Positions 9,028 to 19,023 of a stretch of DNA of 64,000 bases are shown here, piece after piece (position 1 is the first letter of the stretch; each line of letters opens with the position of its first letter). Below the pieces are notes generated by a model. That model was not told where the DNA came from. It did no database searches and saw only the letters and a program-made list of their open reading frames with translations. This stretch comes from UKL13-2 sp044229235 (GTDB taxonomy: Bacteria > Pseudomonadota > Gammaproteobacteria > Burkholderiales > Usitatibacteraceae). The stretch is taken from assembly GCA_044229235.1 (NCBI GenBank), contig JBGATH010000001.1:62001-126000 (forward strand). Reading direction: 5' to 3'. The translations under genes and the position numbers were made by a program.

Positions 9028-9989
9028 TCAACGAGGGCAGGCGACACTCCACCCTCGGACCTTGCAGCGCTCATTGGCATGCGGGCATCGCGGGTGGAAC
9101 GTGCAGCCCGGCGGCGGATTGAGCGGATTGGGTACTTCGCCGGCCACGGGCGTACGCTGCTTGCCGGTCATCTGCAGATCGGGAATGGCCGATTGCAGCA
9201 TTTGCGTGTACGGGTGCAGCGGCCGCGTGAAGATCTGTTTGGTGTCGGCCACTTCGACCAAGCGGCCGAGGTACATGACACCCACGCGCGTGGAGATGTG
9301 CGAGACCACGGCGAGGTTGTGCGAGATGAACAGATACGTCAGGCCGAACTCGCGCTGCAGGTCCTTCATCAGGTTCAGAATCTGCGCTTGCACCGACACG
9401 TCCAGCGCCGAGGTCGGTTCATCGCAGACCAGAAATTCCGGATTCGATGACAATGCGCGGGCGATGGAAATGCGCTGGCGCTGGCCGCCGGAGAACTCGT
9501 GCGGGAATTTCTCGGCATCGAGTGGCGACAAACCGACCTGGGTGAGCAATTCGTCGACGCGCTTCTTGAGTTGCACCGGATCGTGCACCAGTTCATGCGC
9601 GAGCATGGGTTCGGCGATGATCTTGCCCACGCGCCAGCGCGGGTTCAGGCTGGCGTAGGGGTCCTGGAATATCATCTGAAAGCGCTTGCGATGCTTGTCG
9701 CGATTTTCCTGGATGGCCATGTCGACGCCATCGAACATCACACTACCTTGCGTCGGTTCATACAAGCCGCAAATGAGGCGTGCGACGGTTGATTTTCCGC
9801 AACCGGACTCGCCCACCAGCGAAAGTGTTTCGCCGCGGTTGATGGTGAACGATACGCCGTCCACCGCCTTGAGGATCTGCCGGGGCTGGCCTTCGATGAC
9901 GCGGTTGAGCCACGGTTTGGAGACGTCGAAATCGCGCGCGATATCGCGCACATCGAGCAGGACCCTGCTGTCGGATTTGGCCGGCGTGC

Positions 9990-9993
<4 letters not shown>
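9028..9993 (-). CDS. dppF: Di/oligopeptide ABC transporter ATP-binding protein (DppF/OppF type)
   Basis: ABC ATPase of 321 residues: Walker A GESGCGKST at 61-69, Q-loop FQDPYASLNP, signature FSGGQ at 167-171, Walker B ending in Asp191-Glu192, and switch His in ISHNLAVV. The C-terminal extension with GCTFHPRCPHA is typical of OppD/DppD/DppF subunits. It pairs with the adjacent DppD to power peptide import. Its ATG overlaps the dppD stop as ATGA, so equal production of the two ATPases is likely. It is the last gene of the transporter operon. Dipeptide versus longer peptide specificity cannot be read from the ATPase. Confidence 0.93.
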
Positions 9994-11009
<1,016 letters not shown>

Positions 11010-11013
11010 GCGC

Positions 11014-11928
11014 TTACCTCAACTTCGGATTGAGCGCGTCGCGCAGCCAATCGCCGAGAACATTGATCGACAGTACCAGGATCACCAGTGCCGCGCCCGG
11101 GAAAACGGTGATCCACCATTCGCCGGAAAACAGGAAGTCATTGCCGATGCGGATCAGCGTGCCCAACGAGGGCTGGGTGGGCGGCACGCCGACGCCGAGG
11201 AACGACAGCGTGGCCTCGGTGATGATGGCGGTGCCCACATGCAGCGTGGCCAGCACCAGTACCGGCCCGGTGACGTTGGGCAGCACGTGGGTGAACATGA
11301 TGGCCAGCGGTTTCCTGCCGATTACGCGCGCGGCCTGCACATATTCCTTGTTGCGTTCCACCAGCGTCGAGCCGCGCACGGTGCGCGCGTATTGCACCCA
11401 GCCGGAAGCGGCGATGGCGAAGATCAGCACATACACCGCCAGCTGGTCGTGCATGCCCTTGGGCAAGGCCACGCGCGCCACGCCGTCGATCAACAGCGCG
11501 ATGAGGATCGCCGGGAAGGAGAGCTGGATATCGGCCACGCGCATGATGAAGGCATCGACCGAGCCACCCACGTAGCCGCTGATGAGACCGAGTGAAATGC
11601 CGATGAGCATCGACAGCATCACCGCGCAAATGCCCACCACCAGCGATACCCGCGAACCATACATGATGGTCGAGAGCACATCGCGCCCCTGGTCATCGGT
11701 GCCGAGCAGGAATTGCGATTTGCCGCTGGCGGTCCACGAGGGCGGGGTGAAGGCGTCGAGCAGGTTGAGCGTTTTCAGGTCAAACGGATTGTGCGGCGCC
11801 ACCAAGGGCGCAAACACCGCGCCGATGAGGCAGATCAGCGCGACCACCGCAGCGATCATCACCAGTTTGTTGTGCTTGAAGCTCCACCAGATGTCGCCGT
11901 CGAAGAAGCGCTTGAGGGTATCGCTCAT
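11014..11928 (-). CDS. dppC: Di/oligopeptide ABC transporter permease (DppC/OppC type)
   Basis: Inner-membrane permease of 304 residues. The start at 11928 (MSDTLKRFFDGDIWW) is chosen over the longer open frame, since a Met there sits 1 bp after the dppB stop and the upstream frame overlaps dppB. Seen: an N-terminal OppC_N-type segment with one hydrophobic helix, the DDQGRDVLS motif typical of DppC/OppC, and a BPD_transp_1 domain with the cytoplasmic EAA-like loop around RVIGRKPLAIMFTHVLPN. It forms the channel with DppB. Confidence 0.92.
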   Translation of the reverse strand: MSDTLKRFFDGDIWWSFKHNKLVMIAAVVALICLIGAVFAPLVAPHNPFDLKTLNLLDAFTPPSWTASGKSQFLLGTDDQGRDVLSTIMYGSRVSLVVGICAVMLSMLIGISLGLISGYVGGSVDAFIMRVADIQLSFPAILIALLIDGVARVALPKGMHDQLAVYVLIFAIAASGWVQYARTVRGSTLVERNKEYVQAARVIGRKPLAIMFTHVLPNVTGPVLVLATLHVGTAIITEATLSFLGVGVPPTQPSLGTLIRIGNDFLFSGEWWITVFPGAALVILVLSINVLGDWLRDALNPKLR

Positions 11929-11929
11929 T

Positions 11930-12916
11930 TCAGTGCCCTCCCGTCGTGGCGGTGTTGATGCGCAGACGCGGATCGACGGCGTAGTAGAGCATGTCCACCA
12001 GTAGGTTGATGGCGACGAAGATAAGTCCAATGAGGCACAGGTAGGCGGCCATCACCGGGATGTCCGCGAATTGCACCGCCTGGATGAACAACAGGCCCAT
12101 GCCCGGCCACTGGAACACCGTCTCGGTGATGATGGCAAAGGCGATCAGGCCGCCCAGTTGCAGGCCGGTGATGGTGATTACGGGTACCAGGGTGTTCTTC
12201 AGTGCATGGCCGAAATGCACGGCGTTATTGGTGAGGCCCCGGGCGCGGGCGAACTTGATGTAGTCGGTGCGCAGCACTTCCATCATTTCCGAGCGCACCA
12301 GCCGCATGATCAGCGTCACCGGGAACAGGCCCAGCGTGCAGGACGGCAGGATCAGCGCCTTGATGCCGGTCTTGGTGAGCAGGCCGGTGGACCAGAAGCC
12401 GAGCTGGGTGACGTCGCCGCGCCCGAAGGACGGCAGCCAGCCCAGCCAGACGGCGAATATCAGGATGAGGAAAATACCGATCAGGAAGTTGGGCAACGAG
12501 ACACCGATCAGGGAACCGGTGAGCAGCGCCTTTGACGACCAGTGGTCGCGTTTGAGCGCCGTGTACACGCCGAGCGGGATGCCGATGGTGAGGCCGATGA
12601 GGGCCGCCATCATCGCCAGTTCCAGCGTGGCCGGCAGGCGTTCGGCGATCAGTTGGGAAACCGGCCGGCCGAGGCGCAGGGAAATGCCGAAGTTGCCCTG
12701 CACCGCATTGCCGACGAACTTGGCGAACTGCACGTAGAAGGGGTCGTCAAGCCCGAGGTTCTTGCGCACCTCCTCGCGATCCGCGGCCGTGGCTTCCGGC
12801 GGCAGCATCAGCGCCACCGGGTCGCCGACAAAATTGAACAGCGAAAACGCGATGAACCCCACCGCGATCATGACGAGGATGCTCTGCAGCAATCGTCGGA
12901 TGATGAAAGCAAGCAT
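11930..12916 (-). CDS. dppB: Di/oligopeptide ABC transporter permease (DppB/OppB type)
   Basis: Permease of 328 residues starting MLAFIIRRLLQSILVM, the usual DppB/OppB opening, with a GGAG ribosome binding site 8-11 bp upstream. The periplasmic segment VGDPVALMLPPEATAAD and the later KFARARGLTNNAVHFGHALKN coupling loop are both family hallmarks. Several transmembrane helices are visible. The short gaps to dppC (1 bp) and to the upstream binding protein (18 bp) place it in one transcript with them. Confidence 0.93.
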   Translation of the reverse strand: MLAFIIRRLLQSILVMIAVGFIAFSLFNFVGDPVALMLPPEATAADREEVRKNLGLDDPFYVQFAKFVGNAVQGNFGISLRLGRPVSQLIAERLPATLELAMMAALIGLTIGIPLGVYTALKRDHWSSKALLTGSLIGVSLPNFLIGIFLILIFAVWLGWLPSFGRGDVTQLGFWSTGLLTKTGIKALILPSCTLGLFPVTLIMRLVRSEMMEVLRTDYIKFARARGLTNNAVHFGHALKNTLVPVITITGLQLGGLIAFAIITETVFQWPGMGLLFIQAVQFADIPVMAAYLCLIGLIFVAINLLVDMLYYAVDPRLRINTATTGGH

Positions 12917-12934
12917 GCAGGCGGCTCCGGTTGA

Positions 12935-14518
12935 TCAGTTCAGCTTGAAGCGGAAGAAGTAGGCGATGTTGTTCGGTGCGAACACGGCATCGACGTTCTT
13001 GCGCATGGCCCACGGCACCACCGGCAGGTGCAGGGGGAGGAGTGCGACCTCGCTGTTGACCAGCAGCAGCGCTTCGCGAATCAGCGCGTCGCGTTTCTTC
13101 ATGTCGCCCTCGACGGCGACTTTCTTGATCAGCTCGTCCAGCTTGGGATTCGAATAGCGGCCGTAGTTGGAATCGCCAAAGCCGGTGTTGTCGCCGGTGC
13201 TGGTGTGCAGCAGCAACTGCAGGTTGTAGAGCGCGTCATAAGTCGCGGCACCCCAGGAGAGCAGATACATGGAGGTATCGAACTTCTGGATCTTCGGGAA
13301 GTACGAGGCCTGCGGGATGATGTTCGGCGTGGCGCGGATGCCGACTTGCGAAAGCATCGGCGGCACCGCCTGGCAAATATCGGCGGCCGGCTGGATGTTG
13401 CCGCAATCGAGCGTGATGGAGAATCCGCTCGGATAGCCGGCATCGGCCAGCAGCTTTTTGGCCTTTTCCTTGTCGAATGTGTAGCGCTTGTCGGCTTCCT
13501 TGCTGTAGCCTTGCACGCCTGGCGGGACAATGCTGCCCGTCGGCACCGACAGGCCGCGCATGACTTTTTCGCGGATGGCGTCGACATCGATGGCATGGGC
13601 GATGGCTTGGCGCACGCGCACGTCCTTGAGCGGGTTCTTGCCCTTGACGTCGCTGTACAGCAATTCGCCGCGGTTGGTATCAAACGCGATGTACTGGAAA
13701 CGCGCTTCGGGCGCCTCGAGAATCTTGACGTTGGCGTTGCCCTTGAGGCGGGCAATGTCCTGTGGCGGCGGGTCGAGCACGAAATCAACTTCGCCGGAAA
13801 GCAGCGCGGCGGCGCGGGTGGCATTGGACTTCACCGGCAGGATATCGACCTGGGTGATGTTGCCGCGTTCCGGGCTGTTCTTGTTCCACCAGTCCGGGTT
13901 GGCCAACAGCACGGTCTTCACATCCGGCTGGCGCAGCGTCACCTTGAACGGACCGGTGCCGTTGGTATTGCGCGAGGAATAGGTGTCTTCGCCGTCCTTG
14001 TAATTCTGCGGCGTCACCGACTTGTTCTTCTCCGACCATTCCTTGGAGACGATGCGGAACTGGAACAGGTGATTCAGCAGTACCGGATTCGGTTCCTTCA
14101 TGACAAGCTCGACCGTGAGGTTGTCAACCTTCCGGGCGCTGGCCACGCCTTGCAGCGACGACTTGAGCTGCGACAGCGGGTGCAGGGCGCGCGTGACCGA
14201 AAACACCACGTCGTCGGCGGTGAGCACTTGCCCCTCGTGGAATTTCACATTCGGCCGCAGCTTGAAGCGCCAGGTCCTCGGATCGGGTTGCGACCAGCTC
14301 ACCGCCAGCCCCGGTACGATCCGGAAATTCTTGTCGCGCAGGACCAGGCCTTCGTACACCTGCGACAACACGCGATTGGTCGGCAGCAGATTGGCCGCGT
14401 GCGCGTCCAGCGTCTGCGGATCATCCTGGCTGGCATAGCGCAGGGTCTTGGCATCGGCCGGGGCCAGGAACGAGAATGCGAGTATCAGGGTGCTCGCCAG
14501 CAGCTTTGTGTTTGTCAT
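12935..14518 (-). CDS. Peptide ABC transporter substrate-binding protein, SBP 1 (family 5)
   Basis: Periplasmic binding protein of the DppA/OppA family (SBP_bac_5), 527 residues from the Met at 14518. That start has GGTGAG just upstream; a Met four codons earlier (14530) is also possible. The signal peptide is MTNTKLLASTLILAFSFLAP with cleavage near ADA-K. The mature start KTLRYASQDDPQTLDAH and GTGPF near the middle are family features. It would capture peptides for DppBCDF, encoded directly downstream. It is one of five paralogues in this window and is the only one starting RYASQDD rather than RWSSQGD or RWASQGD. Confidence 0.9.
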   Translation of the reverse strand: MTNTKLLASTLILAFSFLAPADAKTLRYASQDDPQTLDAHAANLLPTNRVLSQVYEGLVLRDKNFRIVPGLAVSWSQPDPRTWRFKLRPNVKFHEGQVLTADDVVFSVTRALHPLSQLKSSLQGVASARKVDNLTVELVMKEPNPVLLNHLFQFRIVSKEWSEKNKSVTPQNYKDGEDTYSSRNTNGTGPFKVTLRQPDVKTVLLANPDWWNKNSPERGNITQVDILPVKSNATRAAALLSGEVDFVLDPPPQDIARLKGNANVKILEAPEARFQYIAFDTNRGELLYSDVKGKNPLKDVRVRQAIAHAIDVDAIREKVMRGLSVPTGSIVPPGVQGYSKEADKRYTFDKEKAKKLLADAGYPSGFSITLDCGNIQPAADICQAVPPMLSQVGIRATPNIIPQASYFPKIQKFDTSMYLLSWGAATYDALYNLQLLLHTSTGDNTGFGDSNYGRYSNPKLDELIKKVAVEGDMKKRDALIREALLLVNSEVALLPLHLPVVPWAMRKNVDAVFAPNNIAYFFRFKLN

Positions 14519-14751
14519 GAAGCTCACCATTTTGGTTCAGGTGTCGAAGGGCTTGCCGGCGGCGATTCGTGGTCGCCTCCGGAGTGCGGGAATGTTCTTG
14601 TTGTCGTAAGAAAACTGCCCATCGAGTCGCCTCGACGGGCAGCCGCGCATTATAGCTTTTCCCGGGTTTTTACGTCTGCAGCCCGGGGAACGGGGCGCAG
14701 CACAGCAATTGGAAATGAGCGCCGCCACGCCGCGCTCTTCACGCGCTTCGA

Positions 14752-16350
14752 TTACTTCAACACCGCCCACTTGGCGTGCATGCGGTTATCCGGCCGGTGC
14801 ACCACCGTCACGTTGCTGCGCATGGCCCAGGGAATCACCTGGTGGTGCAGCGGAATGTGGCCGACGTCGGCCTGTTCCAGCAGCAGGGCCTCACGGGTCA
14901 GTTCGGCGCGCTTCTTGAAGTCGGTTTCGGTCTTCAACTGGTCGATGAGCGCGTCGACCTTGGGGTTGGAGTAGTTCGAGAAATTCCAGTTGCCGTCGCC
15001 GCCGGCGCCCTTGCTGCGCAAGATGGACTGCAGGCTGTACAGCGAATCAAAGGTCGGCACGCCCCAGCCCAGCAGGTACATGCTGGTGTCGCCATTCTGG
15101 ATTTTCGGGAAGTAGGTCGAACGCGGCATGGAATTGAGCTTGATGCGGATGTCGATCTTGGCCAGCATGCCGGCCAGCGCCACGCAAATGCGCTCGTCGT
15201 TGATGTAGCGGTTGTTCGGGCAATCCAGCGTGACCTCGAAGCCGTTCGGGTAACCGGCCTCGGCCATCAGTTTCTTGCCCTTGGCAATGTCCAGCGGCCA
15301 GCGTTTCTCGACGTCCTTGGTGTAGCCGCGCACCTGCGGGGCGATCAGTGACATCGACGTCACGGCCGAGCCGCGCATCACCGTGGTGCGGATCGCGTCG
15401 GCGTCGATGGCATGCGCCATGGCCTGGCGCACCCGCAGGTCCTTGAACGGATTCTTGCCCTTTACGCTGGAATAAAGCAGCTCGTTACGCGCCTGGTCGT
15501 AATTGAGGAAGATGGTGCGGTTCTCATTGCCTTCGATGATCTTGATGGCCTTGTTCTGTTTCAGGCGCGGGATGTCTTCCGGCGGCGGGTCGAGCACGAA
15601 ATCGACTTCACCCGAAATCAGCGCCGACATGCGCGTCGCGTTCTGCTTGATCGGCAGGTACACCACTTCGTTGATGTCGCCCTCGCGCTTGCCCCACCAG
15701 TTGGAATTGGCCACCACGATGGTCTTTACGTCGGGTTCGCGGGTCTTCAGCACGAACGGGCCGGTGCCGTTGGCGTTGCGGGCGGCGTAGGTCTCTTCCT
15801 TGTTCTTGTAGTCCTGCGGACGCTGCACGTTGAATTTTTCCGCCCAGGCCTTGTTCATCATGCGCACTTCGGTAAGCTGGTCGAGCAGTGTCGGCGCCGG
15901 GCCGGTGGTGATGATGTCCACCGTGTAGGTATCGACCTTCCTGGCTTCCTTGATGCCCTGCAGGTAGGCGGAGAAATCGGAAATCTTGTCCAGGGCGCGC
16001 GTGATCGAAAACACCACATCATCGGCGGTGAACGGCGCGCCGTTGTGGAAAGTGACCTTCTCACGCAGCTTGAAGCGCATCGTGGTCGGGTTCACCAGGG
16101 TCCAGGAAACGGCCAGGCAGGGTTCCAGCGCCATGGTCTTGCCGCGCGTCACCAGCGGCTCATACACATGGTCCGACATGGAGTTGTTGAGCCCCTCGTT
16201 CTGCGAGTGCGGGTCCATGGTGAGGATGTCGCCCTGGCTGGACCAGCGAAAAGTCTTGGCCTCGACGCTGGCGCTCATCAGCACGGCGCTGACCAGCCCG
16301 GCCATGGAAAGTGCGCCGGAAGCACGCTTGAGGGACGCGGTGAAAGACAT
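14752..16350 (-). CDS. Peptide ABC transporter substrate-binding protein, SBP 2 (family 5)
   Basis: Family-5 binding protein of 532 residues. The start at 16350 is supported by GGAGCAAGGC directly before the ATG and by a signal peptide (MSFTASLKRASGALSMAGLV, cleavage near VEA-K); the open frame extends 68 codons further but that part overlaps the NTT-like carrier gene. The mature N-terminus KTFRWSSQGDILTMDPHSQN is shared with SBP 3-5. It is the first gene of the dpp operon. The 233-bp gap to SBP 1 is longer than the other spacings, so SBP 1 may have its own promoter. Confidence 0.9.
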   Translation of the reverse strand: MSFTASLKRASGALSMAGLVSAVLMSASVEAKTFRWSSQGDILTMDPHSQNEGLNNSMSDHVYEPLVTRGKTMALEPCLAVSWTLVNPTTMRFKLREKVTFHNGAPFTADDVVFSITRALDKISDFSAYLQGIKEARKVDTYTVDIITTGPAPTLLDQLTEVRMMNKAWAEKFNVQRPQDYKNKEETYAARNANGTGPFVLKTREPDVKTIVVANSNWWGKREGDINEVVYLPIKQNATRMSALISGEVDFVLDPPPEDIPRLKQNKAIKIIEGNENRTIFLNYDQARNELLYSSVKGKNPFKDLRVRQAMAHAIDADAIRTTVMRGSAVTSMSLIAPQVRGYTKDVEKRWPLDIAKGKKLMAEAGYPNGFEVTLDCPNNRYINDERICVALAGMLAKIDIRIKLNSMPRSTYFPKIQNGDTSMYLLGWGVPTFDSLYSLQSILRSKGAGGDGNWNFSNYSNPKVDALIDQLKTETDFKKRAELTREALLLEQADVGHIPLHHQVIPWAMRSNVTVVHRPDNRMHAKWAVLK

Positions 16351-16439
16351 GCCTTGCTCCTGGATGTGCGGATTGAACAAGGGAGCGAGTGTGCCCAACG
16401 GCGCAACCCAAGTCAAACCAATGGCGGAGAGAAATGCCC

Positions 16440-17756
16440 TTATGAAACCGAGGGGTTCGCGGCGGGTCCGCCGGTTTGAATGGCGGTGCGGCCTTCGCGG
16501 CGGCGTTCCTGCTCGCGCCCGAGGTAAACACCGACGCCCATCATTACGAAGCACAGCGGGATGACCGCAAACGCCAGCTGCGAGGTGCTCACGCCCAGGC
16601 CGCGCAGGCCGGCGTGGCTCCAGGTCGAGATCACGTCGCTGCCGCGCGAGACCACCGTGTCGATGATGTTCTTGGCCTTGTAGCGTTCCTGGCGCGACAC
16701 CACCGTGAACAGGATCTCGCGCGCCGGCTTGCCGACCGCGAATTCACAGGCGCGACGCAGCACGCTCGAGATCGAGATCACCACCAGCGTCGGCATAAAG
16801 GCCGTAAACCCAAGCGTGAATACCGCCAGCACCGGCAGCAGCAACAGGCAAAATACCAGCCCGAGCCGCTTCAGCATGGCGCCGGTAAGGAAAAACTGGG
16901 TCAGGACCGTGATGGCATTGACGGCCAGGTCCAGCTGGGCGAACAGTTGCGTGCGGTCGGCCGAGGACGCCATGTTGTCCGCCATCACCTGCACCTGCTC
17001 CATGTAGAAGAAGGTGCCGACGCCCTGCAGCAGCAGGATATAACCGCAGATCGACAGCAGGTAGGGCGAGGCAAACGCCAGGCGGATGCCGTCGAGCATG
17101 CCGCCGCCCAGCGCCTTTTCGTCCTCGGCCAACACTTCGCGGGTTTCGTGGGCGCGCGCCAATGCGCGCCGGTGCGCCCAGCGTCCCAGTCCGACGATGC
17201 ACACCACGGCGCAACCGAGCAGTGCCGCCGAGATCAGCAGCAGGTTGGGGATGCCGATGGTCTTCACCAGCGCGGCGGTAATGGTCGGGCCGACCATGGC
17301 GCCGATGCTGCCGCCGGCGGCAATCGCCCCGAACAGCCGCTTGGCGGCAATGTTGTCGAACACGTCGGTCATGAAGCTCCAGAACACGCTCACGACGAAG
17401 TAATTGAATACCGAAATCCAGATGAAAAAGCCGGCGCTCAGGCTCAGGGACCCCATCGCCGGGGTCTGCATGGCGGCGTAAAACAGCAGCAGGTTGGCGA
17501 TGAAAAACACGTAGACCGCCGGCAGAAACGTGCGCCGCGGCCATTTGGAGGCGATCCAGCCATACAGCGGAGTGATGACTAACATACCGGCAAAGGTTCC
17601 ACTGAACAGCCAGGGCAGGTTTTTCAGGCCGCCCTGTATGCCCATTTCGTCGCGCACCGGCCGCAGCACGTAGTAGGCGCACAGCAGGAAAAAGAAATAG
17701 GCGAACGACCACAGGAATGCGGGCCATTCATCGCGCTGGATGTCGATAAGCTTCAA
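16440..17756 (-). CDS. Major-facilitator-like carrier of the NTT/Tlc (nucleotide exchange) type
   Basis: Integral membrane protein of 438 residues with about 12 hydrophobic segments. The N-terminus has FLLCAYYVLRPVRDEMG, and further on FWSFMTDVFDNIAAKRLFG, which I associate with bacterial relatives of the ATP/ADP translocase (Tlc/NTT) within the MFS superfamily. The classical members exchange nucleotides in intracellular bacteria and plastids; the substrate of such proteins in free-living bacteria is unknown, so nucleotide exchange is only a possibility. It lies on the same strand as SBP 2, whose start is 90 bp beyond its stop, and is divergent from the proteasome homologue. Confidence 0.7.
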   Translation of the reverse strand: MKLIDIQRDEWPAFLWSFAYFFFLLCAYYVLRPVRDEMGIQGGLKNLPWLFSGTFAGMLVITPLYGWIASKWPRRTFLPAVYVFFIANLLLFYAAMQTPAMGSLSLSAGFFIWISVFNYFVVSVFWSFMTDVFDNIAAKRLFGAIAAGGSIGAMVGPTITAALVKTIGIPNLLLISAALLGCAVVCIVGLGRWAHRRALARAHETREVLAEDEKALGGGMLDGIRLAFASPYLLSICGYILLLQGVGTFFYMEQVQVMADNMASSADRTQLFAQLDLAVNAITVLTQFFLTGAMLKRLGLVFCLLLLPVLAVFTLGFTAFMPTLVVISISSVLRRACEFAVGKPAREILFTVVSRQERYKAKNIIDTVVSRGSDVISTWSHAGLRGLGVSTSQLAFAVIPLCFVMMGVGVYLGREQERRREGRTAIQTGGPAANPSVS

Positions 17757-17863
17757 CGGTACAGTTTCCCGGGAATCAGTGCCCCGGCATGCTACACGGA
17801 ACGCCTTGCAATCGGGTTATGCTAGTCCGGCCATTGCGTACCGGTTTGTAACAGCCGCGGGCA

Positions 17864-17929
17864 AAACTCCAGCATTGGCGCGCCTTTACGGGCAAAAATG
17901 GCTGGAAAAGCGCGCCAATGCTGGAGTTT
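17864..17929 (+). repeat. 66-bp hairpin repeat, copy 3
   Basis: The most symmetrical copy: the outer 20 bases AAACTCCAGCATTGGCGCGC are perfectly complementary to the last 20, and pairing continues after one mismatch. It lies in the 238-bp divergent promoter region between the NTT-like gene (start 17756) and the proteasome homologue (start 17995), the only copy in such a place. Confidence 0.92.
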
Positions 17930-17994
17930 GACCCCGGGGCCGGGGTAGTTTGTATTCAGCCCAACCAGGATTAACCGCTTCAGAAGGAACGACC

Positions 17995-18573
17995 ATGACC
18001 ACGATTGTTGTTGTCAAGAAAGATGGCCAAGTCGTCATCGCCGGCGACACCCTCACGACCTTCGGCTCGACGCGGCTGGCAAGCGTCCACGACGCCGCAC
18101 CGGAAAAGCTGCTCAAGCACGGCGCCACGTATTTCGGCATCGCCGGCAGCGCGGCGCACCAGCTGGTGCTGGAAAGCCTGCTCAAGAAGCACCCCGAATT
18201 CACCTTCAACGGCCGCGAGGAGATCTACGAAAGCTTTCGCAAGATCCATCCCATCCTCAAGGAAGAGGCCTTCCTCAACCCCAAAGAAGAGGAAGACGAC
18301 CCGTACGAGTCATCGCAGCTGACCGCGCTGGTGGCCAATTCCAGCGGCATCTTTGGCGTGTACTCGATGCGCGAGGTGTTCGAATTCGACAAGTTCTGGT
18401 CGATCGGCTCGGGTCGCGACTTCGCGCTGGGTGCCATGTACGCGGTCTGGAAGGGCAGGAAGAGCGCCGAAGACATCGCCCGCATCGGCGTCCTGGCCGG
18501 CGCCGAGTACGACACCGGTACCGGGCTGCCGATGAATGTGGCGGTGGTGAAGCTTGGCGCGAAGGGCAAGTAG
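17995..18573 (+). CDS. Betaproteobacterial proteasome homologue (BPH), HslV-like Ntn hydrolase
   Basis: A 192-residue protein starting MTTIVVVKKDGQVVIAGDT, closely like the mature N-terminus of HslV (TTIVxVxxxGxVVIAGD). Removal of Met would expose Thr1 as nucleophile; Asp17 is present. The position equivalent to Lys33 is Ala in an ungapped alignment, but Lys37 in PEKLL may take its place if 2-4 residues are inserted. The protein fits the BPH family, reported to form a double ring in betaproteobacteria; its substrates and any unfoldase partner are unknown. AAGGAACGACC precedes the ATG. No AAA+ gene is nearby. It heads a likely operon with hslR and yceI. HslV itself is the alternative, but hslU is absent here. 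Confidence 0.82.
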   Translation: MTTIVVVKKDGQVVIAGDTLTTFGSTRLASVHDAAPEKLLKHGATYFGIAGSAAHQLVLESLLKKHPEFTFNGREEIYESFRKIHPILKEEAFLNPKEEEDDPYESSQLTALVANSSGIFGVYSMREVFEFDKFWSIGSGRDFALGAMYAVWKGRKSAEDIARIGVLAGAEYDTGTGLPMNVAVVKLGAKGK

Positions 18574-18612
18574 CTTGCCAATGGGGCTGGCTGTCGGGCC
18601 GGTCTCTGCGCA

Positions 18613-19023
18613 ATGAGTGAGGCGATCAAAGGGGCAGTGCGCCTGGATAAGTTCCTGTGGGCCGCCCGTTTCTACAAGACGCGCCAGCTTGCCATCGAGG
18701 CCGTCAACGCCGGCCGCATCGCGGTCAATGGCGAACGCGCCAAGCCCGCCAAGTCGATCAGGCCGGGCGATGTGATGCTGGTCAGGAAGCCGCCCTACGA
18801 ATACACGCTGGTGGTAAAGGCGATTTCCGAAAAGCGCGGCGCGGCGCCGATCGCGCGCACGCTTTACGAGGAATCGCCCGAAAGTGTCGCCGCGCGCGAA
18901 GTATTGCACGCCCAATTGCGCGACCAGCCGCCGCCGCTGTTCAAGGGGCGCCCCACCAAACGGGACCGGCGTACGCTGGAGCAATGGGCGCGCGCGGCAT
19001 CGATTGATGACGAGGATGCCTAG
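18613..19023 (+). CDS. hslR: RNA-binding S4 domain protein, Hsp15 type
   Basis: A 136-residue basic protein. Residues about 10-70 form an S4 domain: VRLDKFLWAARFYKTRQLA, then VNAGRIAVNGERAKPAK and a GDVMLVRK strand. In E. coli Hsp15 is heat-induced and binds 50S subunits that carry a stranded peptidyl-tRNA. The C-terminus (KRDRRTLEQWAR) keeps the basic tail of the family. It follows the proteasome homologue by 39 bp, a neighbour that also suggests protein quality control, and its stop overlaps the start of yceI. Confidence 0.9.
   Translation: MSEAIKGAVRLDKFLWAARFYKTRQLAIEAVNAGRIAVNGERAKPAKSIRPGDVMLVRKPPYEYTLVVKAISEKRGAAPIARTLYEESPESVAAREVLHAQLRDQPPPLFKGRPTKRDRRTLEQWARAASIDDEDA

Noticed and set aside
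13028..14974. Open frame of 648 codons on the + strand
   Set aside because: It is antisense to SBP 1 and the end of SBP 2, both of which have signal peptides and family motifs. GC-rich third positions create such long shadow frames; the translation is rich in His, Arg and Gly and resembles no family.
17995..18573. Classical HslV of the HslUV protease
   Set aside because: No hslU follows, the catalytic lysine region differs, and the C-terminal half does not match HslV. The betaproteobacterial homologue fits better.
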